Positions 7,849-15,470 of a stretch of 34,979 nucleotides of DNA are shown here, one piece after another (the stretch's first letter is position 1; the number at the start of each line of letters is the position of its first letter). The notes below the pieces were generated by a model. It was not told the origin of the DNA, made no database searches, and saw nothing but the letters and a program-made list of their open reading frames with translations. A program made the translations under genes and the position numbers. Origin of the DNA: Actinokineospora inagensis DSM 44258 (lineage in GTDB: Bacteria; Actinomycetota; Actinomycetes; Mycobacteriales; Pseudonocardiaceae); the NCBI RefSeq assembly GCF_000482865.1, contig NZ_AXWW01000056.1:17140-52118 (forward strand). The letters run 5' to 3'.

Positions 7849-8663
7849 GCCCGTTCCGGGCGTCACCCGGGTTCACCCGGGAGTGGGCGCACTTCGACTT
7901 CGACGTCGACGACGGCATCGCCACGGTCACGCTCAACCGGCCGGAGAAACTCAACGCCCTCACCTTCGACGTCTACGCCGACCTGCGCGACCTCATCGCC
8001 GAACTCCCACACCGCGGCGACGCCAAGGTCCTCGTCCTGCGCGGCACCGGCCGCGGCTTCTGCTCCGGCGGCGACGTCGAGGAGATCATCGGCGAACTGC
8101 AGGCGATGAAACCCGCGCAGTTGCTCGAGTTCACCCGGATGACCGGCGCCGTCGTCCGCGCCCTGCGCGAATGCCCGATGCCGGTGATCGCCGCCGTCAA
8201 CGGGGTCGCCGCGGGCGCGGGCTCGGTGCTGGCCCTCGCCGCCGACTTCCGGCTGCTCACCAGCACCGCCAGCTTCGCGTTCCTGTTCACCAAGGTCGGC
8301 CTGGCAGGCGCCGACATGGGCGCCGCCTACCTGCTCCCCCGCCTGGTCGGCCTCGCCCGCGCCACCGAACTCCTCCTCCTCGGCGACCGCCTCGACGCCA
8401 CCCGCGCCGAGAACCTCGGCCTCGGCACCATCGTCGACGACCTCCCCGCCGCCGCCCGCTCCCTGGCCCACCGCCTCGCCGAAGGCCCCGCCCTCGCCTA
8501 CTCCACCACCAAGGTCCTGCTCACCCGCGAACAAGACCTCGACCTCGCCTCCGCCATCGAACTCGAAGCCATCACCCAGGCCCTCCTGATGAAATCCGAC
8601 GACCACGCCGAATTCCTCGCCGCCTGGCGCGCGGGCCGCCCCCCGGTCTGGACCGGCCAATGA
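7845..8663 (+). CDS. Enoyl-CoA hydratase/isomerase family protein
   Basis: A 272-residue crotonase-fold protein. The CoA-binding/oxyanion regions are CSGGDVEEI and VNGVAAGAGSVLALAADF, and a conserved block GLAGADMGAAYLLPRLVG follows. At the position of the first hydratase glutamate (usually GGGxELA) the sequence has GAGSVLA, and the second acidic position appears to be Asp in GADMG, a pattern seen in crotonases acting on ring-derived CoA esters rather than in canonical short-chain hydratases. RBS GGAGGAGG lies just upstream (from about 7831), and the ATG overlaps the SDR stop. It probably hydrates or hydrolytically opens a cyclic CoA intermediate; the precise reaction is inferred. Confidence 0.87.
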   Translation: MSPFRASPGFTREWAHFDFDVDDGIATVTLNRPEKLNALTFDVYADLRDLIAELPHRGDAKVLVLRGTGRGFCSGGDVEEIIGELQAMKPAQLLEFTRMTGAVVRALRECPMPVIAAVNGVAAGAGSVLALAADFRLLTSTASFAFLFTKVGLAGADMGAAYLLPRLVGLARATELLLLGDRLDATRAENLGLGTIVDDLPAAARSLAHRLAEGPALAYSTTKVLLTREQDLDLASAIELEAITQALLMKSDDHAEFLAAWRAGRPPVWTGQ

Positions 8664-9109
8664 CCACCCCACCCGGCCCGGCTCCGCTCCCCGGCCCAAT
8701 GACCCCCCACCGCATCGTCACCGCCCCCGACCTGGCGCCCCCCTCCGGCTACGCCCACGCCGTCGTCGCCACCCCGGGTCACACGGTCCACCTCGGCGGC
8801 CAAACCGCCCTCGACCACACCGGCACCATCACCGGCAGCACGATCGAAGCCCAATTCGACCAAGCCGCCGCCAACATCGTCAGCGCCCTCACCGCCGCGG
8901 GCACCACCCCCGCCCACCTGGTGTCAGTACTCATCTACGTCACCGACGTCCCCACCTACAAAGCCGCCCTCCCCGCCCTCACCCCCCTCTGGCGCAAACA
9001 CTTCGGCCGCCACTACCCCGCCATCGCCCTCCTCGGCGTAACAGCCCTATTCGACCCCGAAGCCCTCATCGAACTAGTCGCCACCGCCGTCATCCCCACC
9101 CCCACCTAA
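8660..9109 (+). CDS. RidA (YjgF/YER057c/UK114) family protein
   Basis: A 149-residue RidA-fold protein, last in the overlapping operon (ATGA with the hydratase stop). Family features include HLGGQTALDHTGTITG and a VSVLIYVTDVPTYKAALP core. Canonical RidA enzymes deaminate enamines/imines using an arginine in the RPAR motif; here the motif is HYPAIALLGV, so Ile122 occupies the arginine position and the C-terminal VEIEA is IELVA. It may therefore bind rather than deaminate, or use another residue, on an amino-cyclohexene intermediate that is itself an enamine. A second ATG at 8699 would give a 136-residue protein closer to the usual family length (about 130), so the first 13 residues may be untranslated. 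Confidence 0.85.
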   Translation: MTTPPGPAPLPGPMTPHRIVTAPDLAPPSGYAHAVVATPGHTVHLGGQTALDHTGTITGSTIEAQFDQAAANIVSALTAAGTTPAHLVSVLIYVTDVPTYKAALPALTPLWRKHFGRHYPAIALLGVTALFDPEALIELVATAVIPTPT

Positions 9110-9201
9110 CCCCCCACCTCTTACCACCACCCCACCTCTTACCTCCCGCCCCCGCCCTTACCCCCGCCCCAACTCTTCGCCCCACCCCCGGGCGCAGCCC
9201 G

Positions 9202-9382
9202 GCCCCCACCCTCACCGGGGGGCGTCCCCGAGGCCAGTCTACCGCCTCCGGGGTCGCGAAAACGGGGTGCGACTGGCCCTGGGGATGAGGAAAGGCGTTG
9301 TGGATAACTGGGCGGGAAGGTATGCGGGACAGCAAGATGCGGACAACCGGGCGAGCGCCGAGGCCAACCGAGGATCTAGTGC
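9202..9382 (-). repeat. Intergenic repeat, copy A
   Basis: First of two tandem copies. Read on the minus strand it has TTATCCACA (9307-9299), 55 nt, then GGTAGACTGG (9243-9234), then a GC tract GGGGACGCCCCCCGG and AGGGTGGGGG. The same layout recurs in copies B, C and D. Confidence 0.75.
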
Positions 9383-9501
9383 AGGTCGGTCCCCGCAGAT
9401 GCCGGTGCACAGCACCACGTCATCCGGACCCGGTTCGTGGTTCGGAACCGGGATGCTGACCACGTCTCGCCCTGCCCACAACGTCCCTGGCGGCGCAACC
9501 C

Positions 9502-9682
9502 AGCCCCCACCCTCACCGGGGGGCGTCCCCGGATCCAGTCTACCGGCTCCGGGGTCACGAAGAAGAGGTGCGACTGGTCCTGGGGATGAGAGGAGGCGTT
9601 GTGGATAACTGGGCAGGAAGGTATGTGGGACAGCGAGGTGGGGGCAACCGGGCGAGCGCCGAGGCCGATCGGGGACCTAGTG
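9502..9682 (-). repeat. Intergenic repeat, copy B
   Basis: Second tandem copy, 300 bp from copy A and about 80-85% identical by eye, differing by scattered substitutions and compensated small indels. Minus-strand TTATCCACA at 9608-9600, 55 nt, GGTAGACTGG at 9544-9535, then the same GC tract. Similarity to the sequence after copy A resumes at about 9689-9742. Confidence 0.75.
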
Positions 9683-9997
9683 CTTCGACCCGGGATGTTG
9701 ACCACGTCTCGGCCTGTGCACGACGTCCCCTGGCTGCGTTGCCGAAACGACCATGTACGTCCGCCTTGCCAGGAACGCCGTGGAAAGGTCGAGACGCGAC
9801 CAGCATCCCGGGTCAAACGACTAGCAACCACACGACAGCAGGCTGCGCGGCGACGGGAGCGGGAAACGCCAATGGGAGAGCCGGCGAAATCGGCAGCTAG
9901 CGACGGGAGAGTCGGCGGGTGCGCACAACGCGCGACGACACAGGGCGACAGTAGATGACCGTCCCATGTGGAGGAAGCGACCAAGGAGGAGAGCTGA

Positions 9998-11104
9998 GTG
10001 AAGCTGTCGGCGGAGCACGAGCGGCTGCGGGAGCGGTGTGAGGAACTGGCCAAGGGGCCGTTGAGGGCGTTGGAGGCACACGGCCACACGATCAATCGGC
10101 CGCTCATTGAGGCGCTGGGTGAACACGGGGTGCTTCCCGCCATCTGTCGCGACGGGGGTAAGCCGTCTGCGGCGCTGGTGTTGTGTCTGGTACGGGAGGC
10201 GTTGGCCCGTCACTGCACCGAGGCCGAGACCGCGTTCGCGCTCCAAGCGCTCGGCGCGTATCCGATCCTCCTCGCGGGCAACGATTCTACTGTTCAACGT
10301 TGGATTCCGGGTATCACGGCAGGCACCACCGTGGTCGGTTTCGCCCTGACCGAACCGGAAGCCGGATCGGACGCCGCGCATCTGAGGCTTCAAGCGGCCG
10401 GAGATGGCGATGACTTCGTGCTCACCGGCGAGAAGACCTACATCTCCAATGCCCCCGGCGCCGACGTCTACTCGGTGTTCGCGCGCACCGGCGACACCGG
10501 AGCCAAGGGCATCACCGCGTTCGCTGTCCCCGGTGACTCCCCCGGTCTGAGCGGCGATCCGATCGAACTCATCGCACCGCATGCGATTGGGCGGTTGAAG
10601 TTTGACGGGGTGCGGGTGTCGGGGAGCAACGTGCTCGGTGAAGTAGACGGTGGTTGGAACGTCGCGATGCGGACGCTTGATGTGCTGCGGCCCAGTGTCG
10701 GCGCGTTCGCGGTGGGGATGGCGCAGGCGGCGCTGGACCTGGCCGTCGAGCACACCGCGAAACGGGAGGCGTTCGGGCGGACCCTCTCCACTTTCCAGGG
10801 GGTCTCGCACCAGCTCGCGGACGTGGCGACGAGGGTGCGGGCGGCGCGGCTGCTCGTGCACGACGCGGCCGTCGCGTATGACGAGGCGCCGGGGCGGACC
10901 GGGCACCTGTCGGCGATGGCGAAGCTGTTCGCGACGGAGACGGCGCAGGTCGCGGTGGACGTGGCGGTTCAGGTGCACGGGGCGCGGGCGTTGGAACTGG
11001 GGCATCCGCTGGAGCGGCTGTACCGGGAGGTGCGGGCGCCGCGCATCTACGAGGGCGCGTCCGAGATCCAGCGGGAGATCATCGCGCGCGCCCTGTTCCG
11101 CTGA
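9998..11104 (+). CDS. Acyl-CoA dehydrogenase
   Basis: A 368-residue FAD-dependent acyl-CoA dehydrogenase: the substrate/flavin-binding block FALTEPEAGSDAAHLRL, GEKTYISNAP, REAFGRTLSTFQGVSHQLAD, and C-terminal RIYEGASEIQREIIARALF with the catalytic base Glu352. A strong ribosome site AAGGAGGA (9983-9990) precedes GTG 9998. It lies on the same strand as the anthraniloyl-CoA operon but 888 bp downstream, so it is probably transcribed on its own. It may oxidise the acyl-CoA left after ring reduction and opening; equally it could belong to unrelated fatty or amino acid oxidation, as the sequence alone does not give the substrate. Confidence 0.9.
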   Translation: MKLSAEHERLRERCEELAKGPLRALEAHGHTINRPLIEALGEHGVLPAICRDGGKPSAALVLCLVREALARHCTEAETAFALQALGAYPILLAGNDSTVQRWIPGITAGTTVVGFALTEPEAGSDAAHLRLQAAGDGDDFVLTGEKTYISNAPGADVYSVFARTGDTGAKGITAFAVPGDSPGLSGDPIELIAPHAIGRLKFDGVRVSGSNVLGEVDGGWNVAMRTLDVLRPSVGAFAVGMAQAALDLAVEHTAKREAFGRTLSTFQGVSHQLADVATRVRAARLLVHDAAVAYDEAPGRTGHLSAMAKLFATETAQVAVDVAVQVHGARALELGHPLERLYREVRAPRIYEGASEIQREIIARALFR

Positions 11105-11141
11105 GCGCGGGATTGTCGGTGTCGACCGGCATCATCCGGGT

Positions 11142-11678
11142 ATGACCGAAGACGCCTTCTGGCAACTGCTCGCGCGGGCCGCCGAGCAACCCGGCGACCG
11201 CGACGAACGGGCCGACTGGCTGGCCGAGGAACTCACCCGCCTGGGTACCGACGAGGTCACCTCGTTCGCCCGGCACCTGGCCGCGGCGACGACGCGGGCG
11301 AACACGTGGCCGCTGCTGGCCGCGGCGGCACTCATCGAGGGCGGCCGGTCGGATGACGCCTTCTGGTACTTCCGGCTGTGGCTGGTGGGCCTCGGCCGAA
11401 CCACCTTCGACGCCGCGGTCGGCGACCCGGACACACTGGCCGACCTGCCCGCGGTACGCGCGCTGGCAAGCAAACCCAGCGACGAGTGGTCCGACGAAGA
11501 CTGGCCGGAATGGGAAAGCCTGGACTACGCCGCACCCGAGGCCCACCAAGAGCTAACTGGCGCGGAAGGCGGCTTACCGGACATCGCCGAGGGTGCGCCA
11601 ACCGGCCAGGAGTTCGACGTCGAACACGAGGTCGAGCTACGAAACCGGCTACCCAGGCTCACCGCGCTATTCGGGTGA
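11142..11678 (+). CDS. DUF4240 domain protein
   Basis: A 178-residue cytoplasmic protein opening with MTEDAFWQLLARA, then LAEELTRLGTDEVTSFARHL and SDDAFWYFRLWLVGLGRTTF, the pattern of DUF4240 proteins. The function is unknown. The C-terminal 80 residues (from PDTLADLPAVRALA to RLTALFG) are acidic and are the part repeated in decayed form downstream. No obvious ribosome site is seen at ATG 11142, and there is a 37-bp gap from the acyl-CoA dehydrogenase. Confidence 0.7.
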   Translation: MTEDAFWQLLARAAEQPGDRDERADWLAEELTRLGTDEVTSFARHLAAATTRANTWPLLAAAALIEGGRSDDAFWYFRLWLVGLGRTTFDAAVGDPDTLADLPAVRALASKPSDEWSDEDWPEWESLDYAAPEAHQELTGAEGGLPDIAEGAPTGQEFDVEHEVELRNRLPRLTALFG

Positions 11679-12451
11679 CGGTCACGGCGAACGAATCGGG
11701 CACGTTGGCCAATCTGCCCACGATACGCGCGCTGGCAGGCAAGCCAAGTGACGAGTGGTCCGACCAGGACAGGCCGGGGTGGGAGAGCCCGGACCCGAGG
11801 CACACCAGAAACTGACCGGCGCGAATGGCGGTTTAGCGGACATCGCCGAAGACACGCCAACCGGCCAGGAGATCGACGCCGAGGACGAGGTCGAACTACG
11901 AACCGGCTACCCAGGCTCACCACACTGTTCGGGTAACAGTCACCGAGAACGAACCGGGCACGCTGGCCGACCCGCCCACGGTGCGCGCGTTGGCGGGCAA
12001 CCCAGCGAGCGGGCCGGCCTCGTCCGGGTGCGGGCGTTGCTGGACCGGGCGACGGGCATCTCCGAGATCGTCGAGCCGGAGGGTGAGGTCACCCGCCGCG
12101 AGGCCGACCTGGAGTCGCTGCTGAAGCGGCAGCAGACTCTCGCGGCCTCGACCATCACCGTGCGGATCAGCCTCGACGGTGCCGAGTGGGAGAGCCTGGA
12201 CCACGCCGCACCCGAGGCGCACCAAGAGTCGACCGGCGCGGAAGGGTGACGGTCACCGAGAACGAACCGAGCACGCTGGCCGACCTCCCCACGGTACGCA
12301 CGCTGGCAAGCAAACCCGGCGACAAGTAATCCGACGAGGACTGGCCGGAGCCCGGACCACGCCGCGCCCGAGGCGCACCAAGAGTCGACCGGCGCGGAAG
12401 GGTGACGGTCACCGGGAACGAATCGGGCGTGCGGCTTGTTACGGTGGTGTG
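11679..12451 (+). pseudogene. Array of decayed partial copies of the DUF4240 gene 3' end
   Basis: The 3' part of the DUF4240 gene recurs downstream at least three more times with frameshifts and stops: about 11686-11944 (a nearly full 258-bp unit ending in CTGTTCGGGTAACAGTCAC), 11945-12256 (start and end of the unit around foreign sequence) and 12257-12412 (a short deleted unit with an in-frame TAA near 12327). Each junction carries GTGACGGTCAC or a one/two-base variant, at 11675, 11933, 12246 and 12402. No complete gene is present in this 773-bp stretch; a frame from about 11755 to 12249 is open but merges unrelated pieces. Confidence 0.65.
12019..12178 (+). pseudogene. DUF4349-like gene fragment inside the repeat array
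   Basis: The frame reads LVRVRALLDRATGISEIVEP, then EGEVTRREADLESLLKRQQTLAASTITVRISL. This resembles the coiled-coil end of DUF4349 proteins (typically RATSISDVV...ELTRREADLESL...STITV). Only about 53 residues are present, with the signal-peptide and membrane parts missing, and the piece is flanked on both sides by the decayed DUF4240 repeat, so it looks like a transplanted fragment. Confidence 0.5.
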
Positions 12452-12925
12452 GTGAACGTCGAGGTGACTCCGCTGCCGGGGATCGGTACCCGCCATGACT
12501 TCGTGTCCCGCACCGGGCGGCGCATCGGGGTGATCGCGCACCGCGATGGGCACTTCGACCTGGTGGTGTCCCGCCAGGACGACCCGGACTCGTGTGTGGC
12601 GTCGGTCCCGCTGACGACCGAGGAGTCGGCGGCGCTGGCGAACCTGCTCGGCGCGCCGAACCTGGTTGCCCACCTGCGTGACCAGGTCGCGGGCGTGAGC
12701 ACCCGGCAGTTGCCGATCGCGCCGAACTCGCCGTACGACGGGCGGACGCTCGGTGACACGGCGCTGCGCACGCGGACGGCGGTATCGGTGGTGGCGGTGG
12801 TCCGCGCGGGCACCGTGCACCCGTCGCCGAAGCCCGACTTCGCCCTCGGCGGTGGTGATCTCTTAGTCACGGTGGGCACGGTTACCGGCCTGGAACGGGC
12901 CGCCGACGTCCTCGACCGCGGCTGA
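12452..12925 (+). CDS. Cation:proton antiporter regulatory subunit (KhtT-like, TrkA-C domain)
   Basis: A 157-residue soluble protein. The N-terminal part (GIGTRHDFVSRTGRRIGVIAH) is a KhtT N-domain and the C-terminal half (TRTAVSVVAVVRAG, then SPKPDFALGGGDLLVTVGT) is an RCK/TrkA-C domain, the ligand-binding module that gates K+ transport. In KhtTU systems this subunit controls the membrane antiporter in response to nucleotides or pH. The antiporter gene follows after 13 bp. GTG 12452 sits in the sequence GGTGTGGTGAAC, without a clear ribosome site. Confidence 0.85.
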   Translation: MNVEVTPLPGIGTRHDFVSRTGRRIGVIAHRDGHFDLVVSRQDDPDSCVASVPLTTEESAALANLLGAPNLVAHLRDQVAGVSTRQLPIAPNSPYDGRTLGDTALRTRTAVSVVAVVRAGTVHPSPKPDFALGGGDLLVTVGTVTGLERAADVLDRG

Positions 12926-12938
12926 GTGGGGCACAAGC

Positions 12939-14111
12939 TTGCACGATTCCTCGATCTCGCTCATCGAGCTGGGCGCCGTCTTCTTCGGGCTGGGTGTGCT
13001 CGGGCGGCTCGCCTGGCGCATCGGGGTGTCGCCGATCCCGCTGTACCTGCTCGGCGGTCTCGCGTTCGGCGCGGGCGGGCTCGTCCCTTTAGCAGGCATC
13101 GAGGGCTTCGCGAACCTGGCCGGCGAGATCGGCGTCGTCCTGCTGCTGTTGCTGCTCGGCCTGGAGTACTCGGCGGCCGAGTTGGTGACCGGGCTGCGCC
13201 GGTCGTGGGTGGCGGGTGTGGTCGACATCGTGCTCAACGCCCTGCCCGGGGCCATCGTGGCGCTCATCCTCGGCTGGGGCGCGGTGGGCGCGATGGCGAT
13301 GGCGGGTGTCACCTACATCTCGTCGTCGGGCATCGTCGCCAAGGTCCTCGGCGACCTGGGGCGGCTGGGCAATCGCGAGACCCCGGTCGTCCTGTCGATC
13401 CTGGTGTTCGAGGACCTGGCGATGGCGGTCTACCTGCCGATCCTGACCGCGTTCCTCGCCGGCGCGACCCTGCTGCGCGGCCTGACCGCGGTGGGCGTGG
13501 CCCTGGTCGCGGTGACCGTCGTGCTCGTGGTGGCCCTGCGGTTCGGCCGCTACGTGTCGATGGTGGTGGACAGCCCGGAGCCGGAGGTCTTCCTGCTCCG
13601 CGTGCTCGGCGCCGCCCTGCTGGTCGCCGGGCTGGCGTCGCGACTGCAGGTGTCGGCGGCGGTGGGGGCGTTCCTGCTCGGCATCGCCATCTCGGGGTCG
13701 ACGGCGGAGAACGCGACCAAACTCCTCGAACCCCTGCGTGACCTCTTCGCCGCCATGTTCTTCGTGGTGTTCGGCCTCAACACCGATCCGCGCAGCATTC
13801 CCCCCGTCCTCGGCTTCGCGATCGCCTTGGCCGTCATCACCACCGCCACCAAGATCGCCACCGGCTGGTTCGCCGCCGCCCGCCAGGGGATCTCCCGCCT
13901 CGGTCGCGCCCGCGCAGGCGCCGCCCTCGTCGCCCGCGGCGAGTTCTCCATCGTCATCGCGGGCTTGGCCGTCACCGCGGGCGCGGTCGACCGCGAACTG
14001 GCCGCGCTCGCCACGGCCTACGTGCTGCTGATGGCCATCCTCGGCCCCGTCGCCGCCCGCGTCGTCGAACCGGTAACCCGCGCCTTCCAACGCAAACCCG
14101 CCACCACCTGA
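12939..14111 (+). CDS. Cation:proton antiporter, CPA2 family (KhtU-like)
   Basis: A 390-residue integral membrane protein with about a dozen hydrophobic segments, no C-terminal RCK domain, and CPA2 motifs: GLEYSAAELVTGLRRSW, TYISSSGIVAKVLGDLGRLGNRETP and ILVFEDLAMAVYLP, the last containing the ED acidic pair typical of K+/H+ exchangers of the KefB/KhtU type. It probably exports K+ in exchange for H+ under control of the subunit encoded immediately upstream. The start is TTG 12939 (MHDSSISLIELGAVFFGLG) with GTGGGG 8 nt before; no ATG or GTG in frame fits better. Confidence 0.88.
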   Translation: MHDSSISLIELGAVFFGLGVLGRLAWRIGVSPIPLYLLGGLAFGAGGLVPLAGIEGFANLAGEIGVVLLLLLLGLEYSAAELVTGLRRSWVAGVVDIVLNALPGAIVALILGWGAVGAMAMAGVTYISSSGIVAKVLGDLGRLGNRETPVVLSILVFEDLAMAVYLPILTAFLAGATLLRGLTAVGVALVAVTVVLVVALRFGRYVSMVVDSPEPEVFLLRVLGAALLVAGLASRLQVSAAVGAFLLGIAISGSTAENATKLLEPLRDLFAAMFFVVFGLNTDPRSIPPVLGFAIALAVITTATKIATGWFAAARQGISRLGRARAGAALVARGEFSIVIAGLAVTAGAVDRELAALATAYVLLMAILGPVAARVVEPVTRAFQRKPATT

Positions 14112-14163
14112 TCTACCGGACCCTCCGGACGCGAGCGCGCTGCCCATCTCTCACCCGTTCGTG

Positions 14164-14304
14164 CCTTGACAGGAATCCCACCGGACTCCACGCAGAAGCT
14201 CGCCCTCCCGGGGGCCGGGGGCCCATTCCTGACGGTAGCGCGAACCGCGATCTGTCAAGGGGGTGGCGAGCCGGACTGTGGGCAACCGGGACCATTGTGG
14301 ACAA
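14164..14304. other. Intergenic region with inverted repeat and DnaA-box-like sites
   Basis: Between the convergent antiporter and DUF1015 genes. CCTTGACAG (14164-14172) and CTGTCAAGG (14252-14260) form a perfect 9-bp inverted repeat 79 bp apart, each containing a TTGACA. To the right, on the minus strand, are TTGCCCACA (14285-14277) and TTGTCCACA (14304-14296), the latter the preferred DnaA box in Streptomyces. No GGTAGACTGG core is present, so it is not a full copy of the dispersed element. Confidence 0.5.
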
Positions 14305-14321
14305 CCCGGGACGTGCCGCGG

Positions 14322-15470
14322 TCAGCGTTCGAGGTCGGCGAGGAGGAGGCCGCTGCGGGGTTTGGGGGTGAAGTAGGTGCTCTTGCGGGGCATGCGGCCG
14401 CCTGCGGCGTGGACGGCGAGGACCTGGGTCAGCGGGATGGGGGCGAGGCGGAGGACGCAGTCGGTGTTGGCGGGGTGGGGGCGGCCGTCGGGGAGGGGGA
14501 TGACGTGGGGGCCTTCGGGGTCGAGGTGGAGGGCCTCGTGCAGCAGGAGGGTTTCGACGACGGCGTGGTCGATCGTGGGGGACGGGAGGTCCACGTGGAG
14601 GCGGACATCGCCGAACTCCGCTGTCACCGTGCCGGGTGTCACCGTGCCGGGCAGGCCTTCGCGTACAGGGAGGCCGATTGCGCGCCAGGCGGCGGTGACG
14701 GTGGCGGCGTCAAGGCCGGTGCCGGTGATGGCGCGGTGGTAGGCGCCGATGCGGAGGTCGGGGCCCGCGGTCACCAGGGCCAGGATGCCGCCCAGGTCGG
14801 CGGCGGCCGCGGCGGCGACCCGGTGGTTGCCGTCGGCGACCATGAGCGGGTTGGCAGCGACCACCGACACCAGCGCGTCGCGCACCGGGCCGGGGCCGAG
14901 CAGCCACAACCGGTGCCGCCGACCGGAACTGTCCACTGTGGAAACAACGGGGTCGCCGACGATGGCCCGGTCGACGGCCGCGGTCAGCGAGTCGCCGCCG
15001 GTGACCGGGACCAGGAGGGCGGCGCTGGTGGCGCAGCCGAGTCCGGTGAGGACGGTGGCGCGTTCGGCGACGACCTCCGGGTAGACCTGTTCGCTGTGCC
15101 GCACCCAGGACACGCCGTCCGCGCCGACGGCGGCCGGGTTGACCATGCACAGCACCCCGGTCGCCGAGCCGTCGGGACCGTCCACGCGGTAAGGCGCGAC
15201 GACGTCGGCCACCGGCCGGTAGGCGGTGCGCTGCAGGGTTCGCAGCGCCCGGCGGGCGTCGGCGAGGGTGTCGAGGAGGGGGCGGTCCCGAGACAGGGCG
15301 GCGGGGGTGCGGTGCGGGTGTTGGACGGCGAGCAGGGTGCCGGTCGCGGCGCCGGGGCGGGACAGGGCCGCGACCACCCGGGTGGCGTCGGCGAACTCGT
15401 CGACGTCGGGGCCGGGGACCTCGGCGCGGACGACCCAGCCCCGGTCGATCGGGCGGACCCAGTCGGTCAC
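14322..15470 (-). CDS. DUF1015 family protein
   Basis: A 382-residue protein with DUF1015 signatures: MVADGNHRVAAAAA (relatives have ADGHHRY) and near the C-terminus GGRMPRKSTYFTPKPRSGLL. Its biochemical role is unknown; related proteins are found from bacteria to archaea and have been annotated as possible ParB-like nucleases or HTH proteins. The GTG start at 15470 overlaps the rluB stop by four bases, placing it as the last gene of the parA-scpAB-rluB operon. Confidence 0.8.
   Translation of the reverse strand: MTDWVRPIDRGWVVRAEVPGPDVDEFADATRVVAALSRPGAATGTLLAVQHPHRTPAALSRDRPLLDTLADARRALRTLQRTAYRPVADVVAPYRVDGPDGSATGVLCMVNPAAVGADGVSWVRHSEQVYPEVVAERATVLTGLGCATSAALLVPVTGGDSLTAAVDRAIVGDPVVSTVDSSGRRHRLWLLGPGPVRDALVSVVAANPLMVADGNHRVAAAAAADLGGILALVTAGPDLRIGAYHRAITGTGLDAATVTAAWRAIGLPVREGLPGTVTPGTVTAEFGDVRLHVDLPSPTIDHAVVETLLLHEALHLDPEGPHVIPLPDGRPHPANTDCVLRLAPIPLTQVLAVHAAGGRMPRKSTYFTPKPRSGLLLADLER

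Larger units (their letters stand above)
9110..9997. other. Long non-coding gap with tandem repeats between the operon and an acyl-CoA dehydrogenase
   Basis: 888 bp without a convincing gene. It opens with a C-rich, G-poor strand-biased tract (9110-9187) and a small hairpin CCGGGC/GCCCGG (9188-9202) that could end the upstream operon. Two tandem copies of a 181-bp repeat follow exactly 300 bp apart (9202-9382 and 9502-9682), with similarity continuing after each copy. The rest, to 9980, holds only short open frames lacking ribosome sites and family resemblance. Confidence 0.7.

Noticed and set aside
9239-10143. Several short overlapping frames in the 9.1-10.0 kb gap, some sharing similar peptides
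   Set aside because: The shared peptides come from the tandem DNA repeat read in the same frame; no ribosome sites, and one overlaps the acyl-CoA dehydrogenase start.
11755-12249. 164-codon open frame through the DUF4240 repeat array
   Set aside because: It joins an out-of-frame repeat copy, a DUF4349-like fragment and another repeat end; no ribosome site and no coherent domain.
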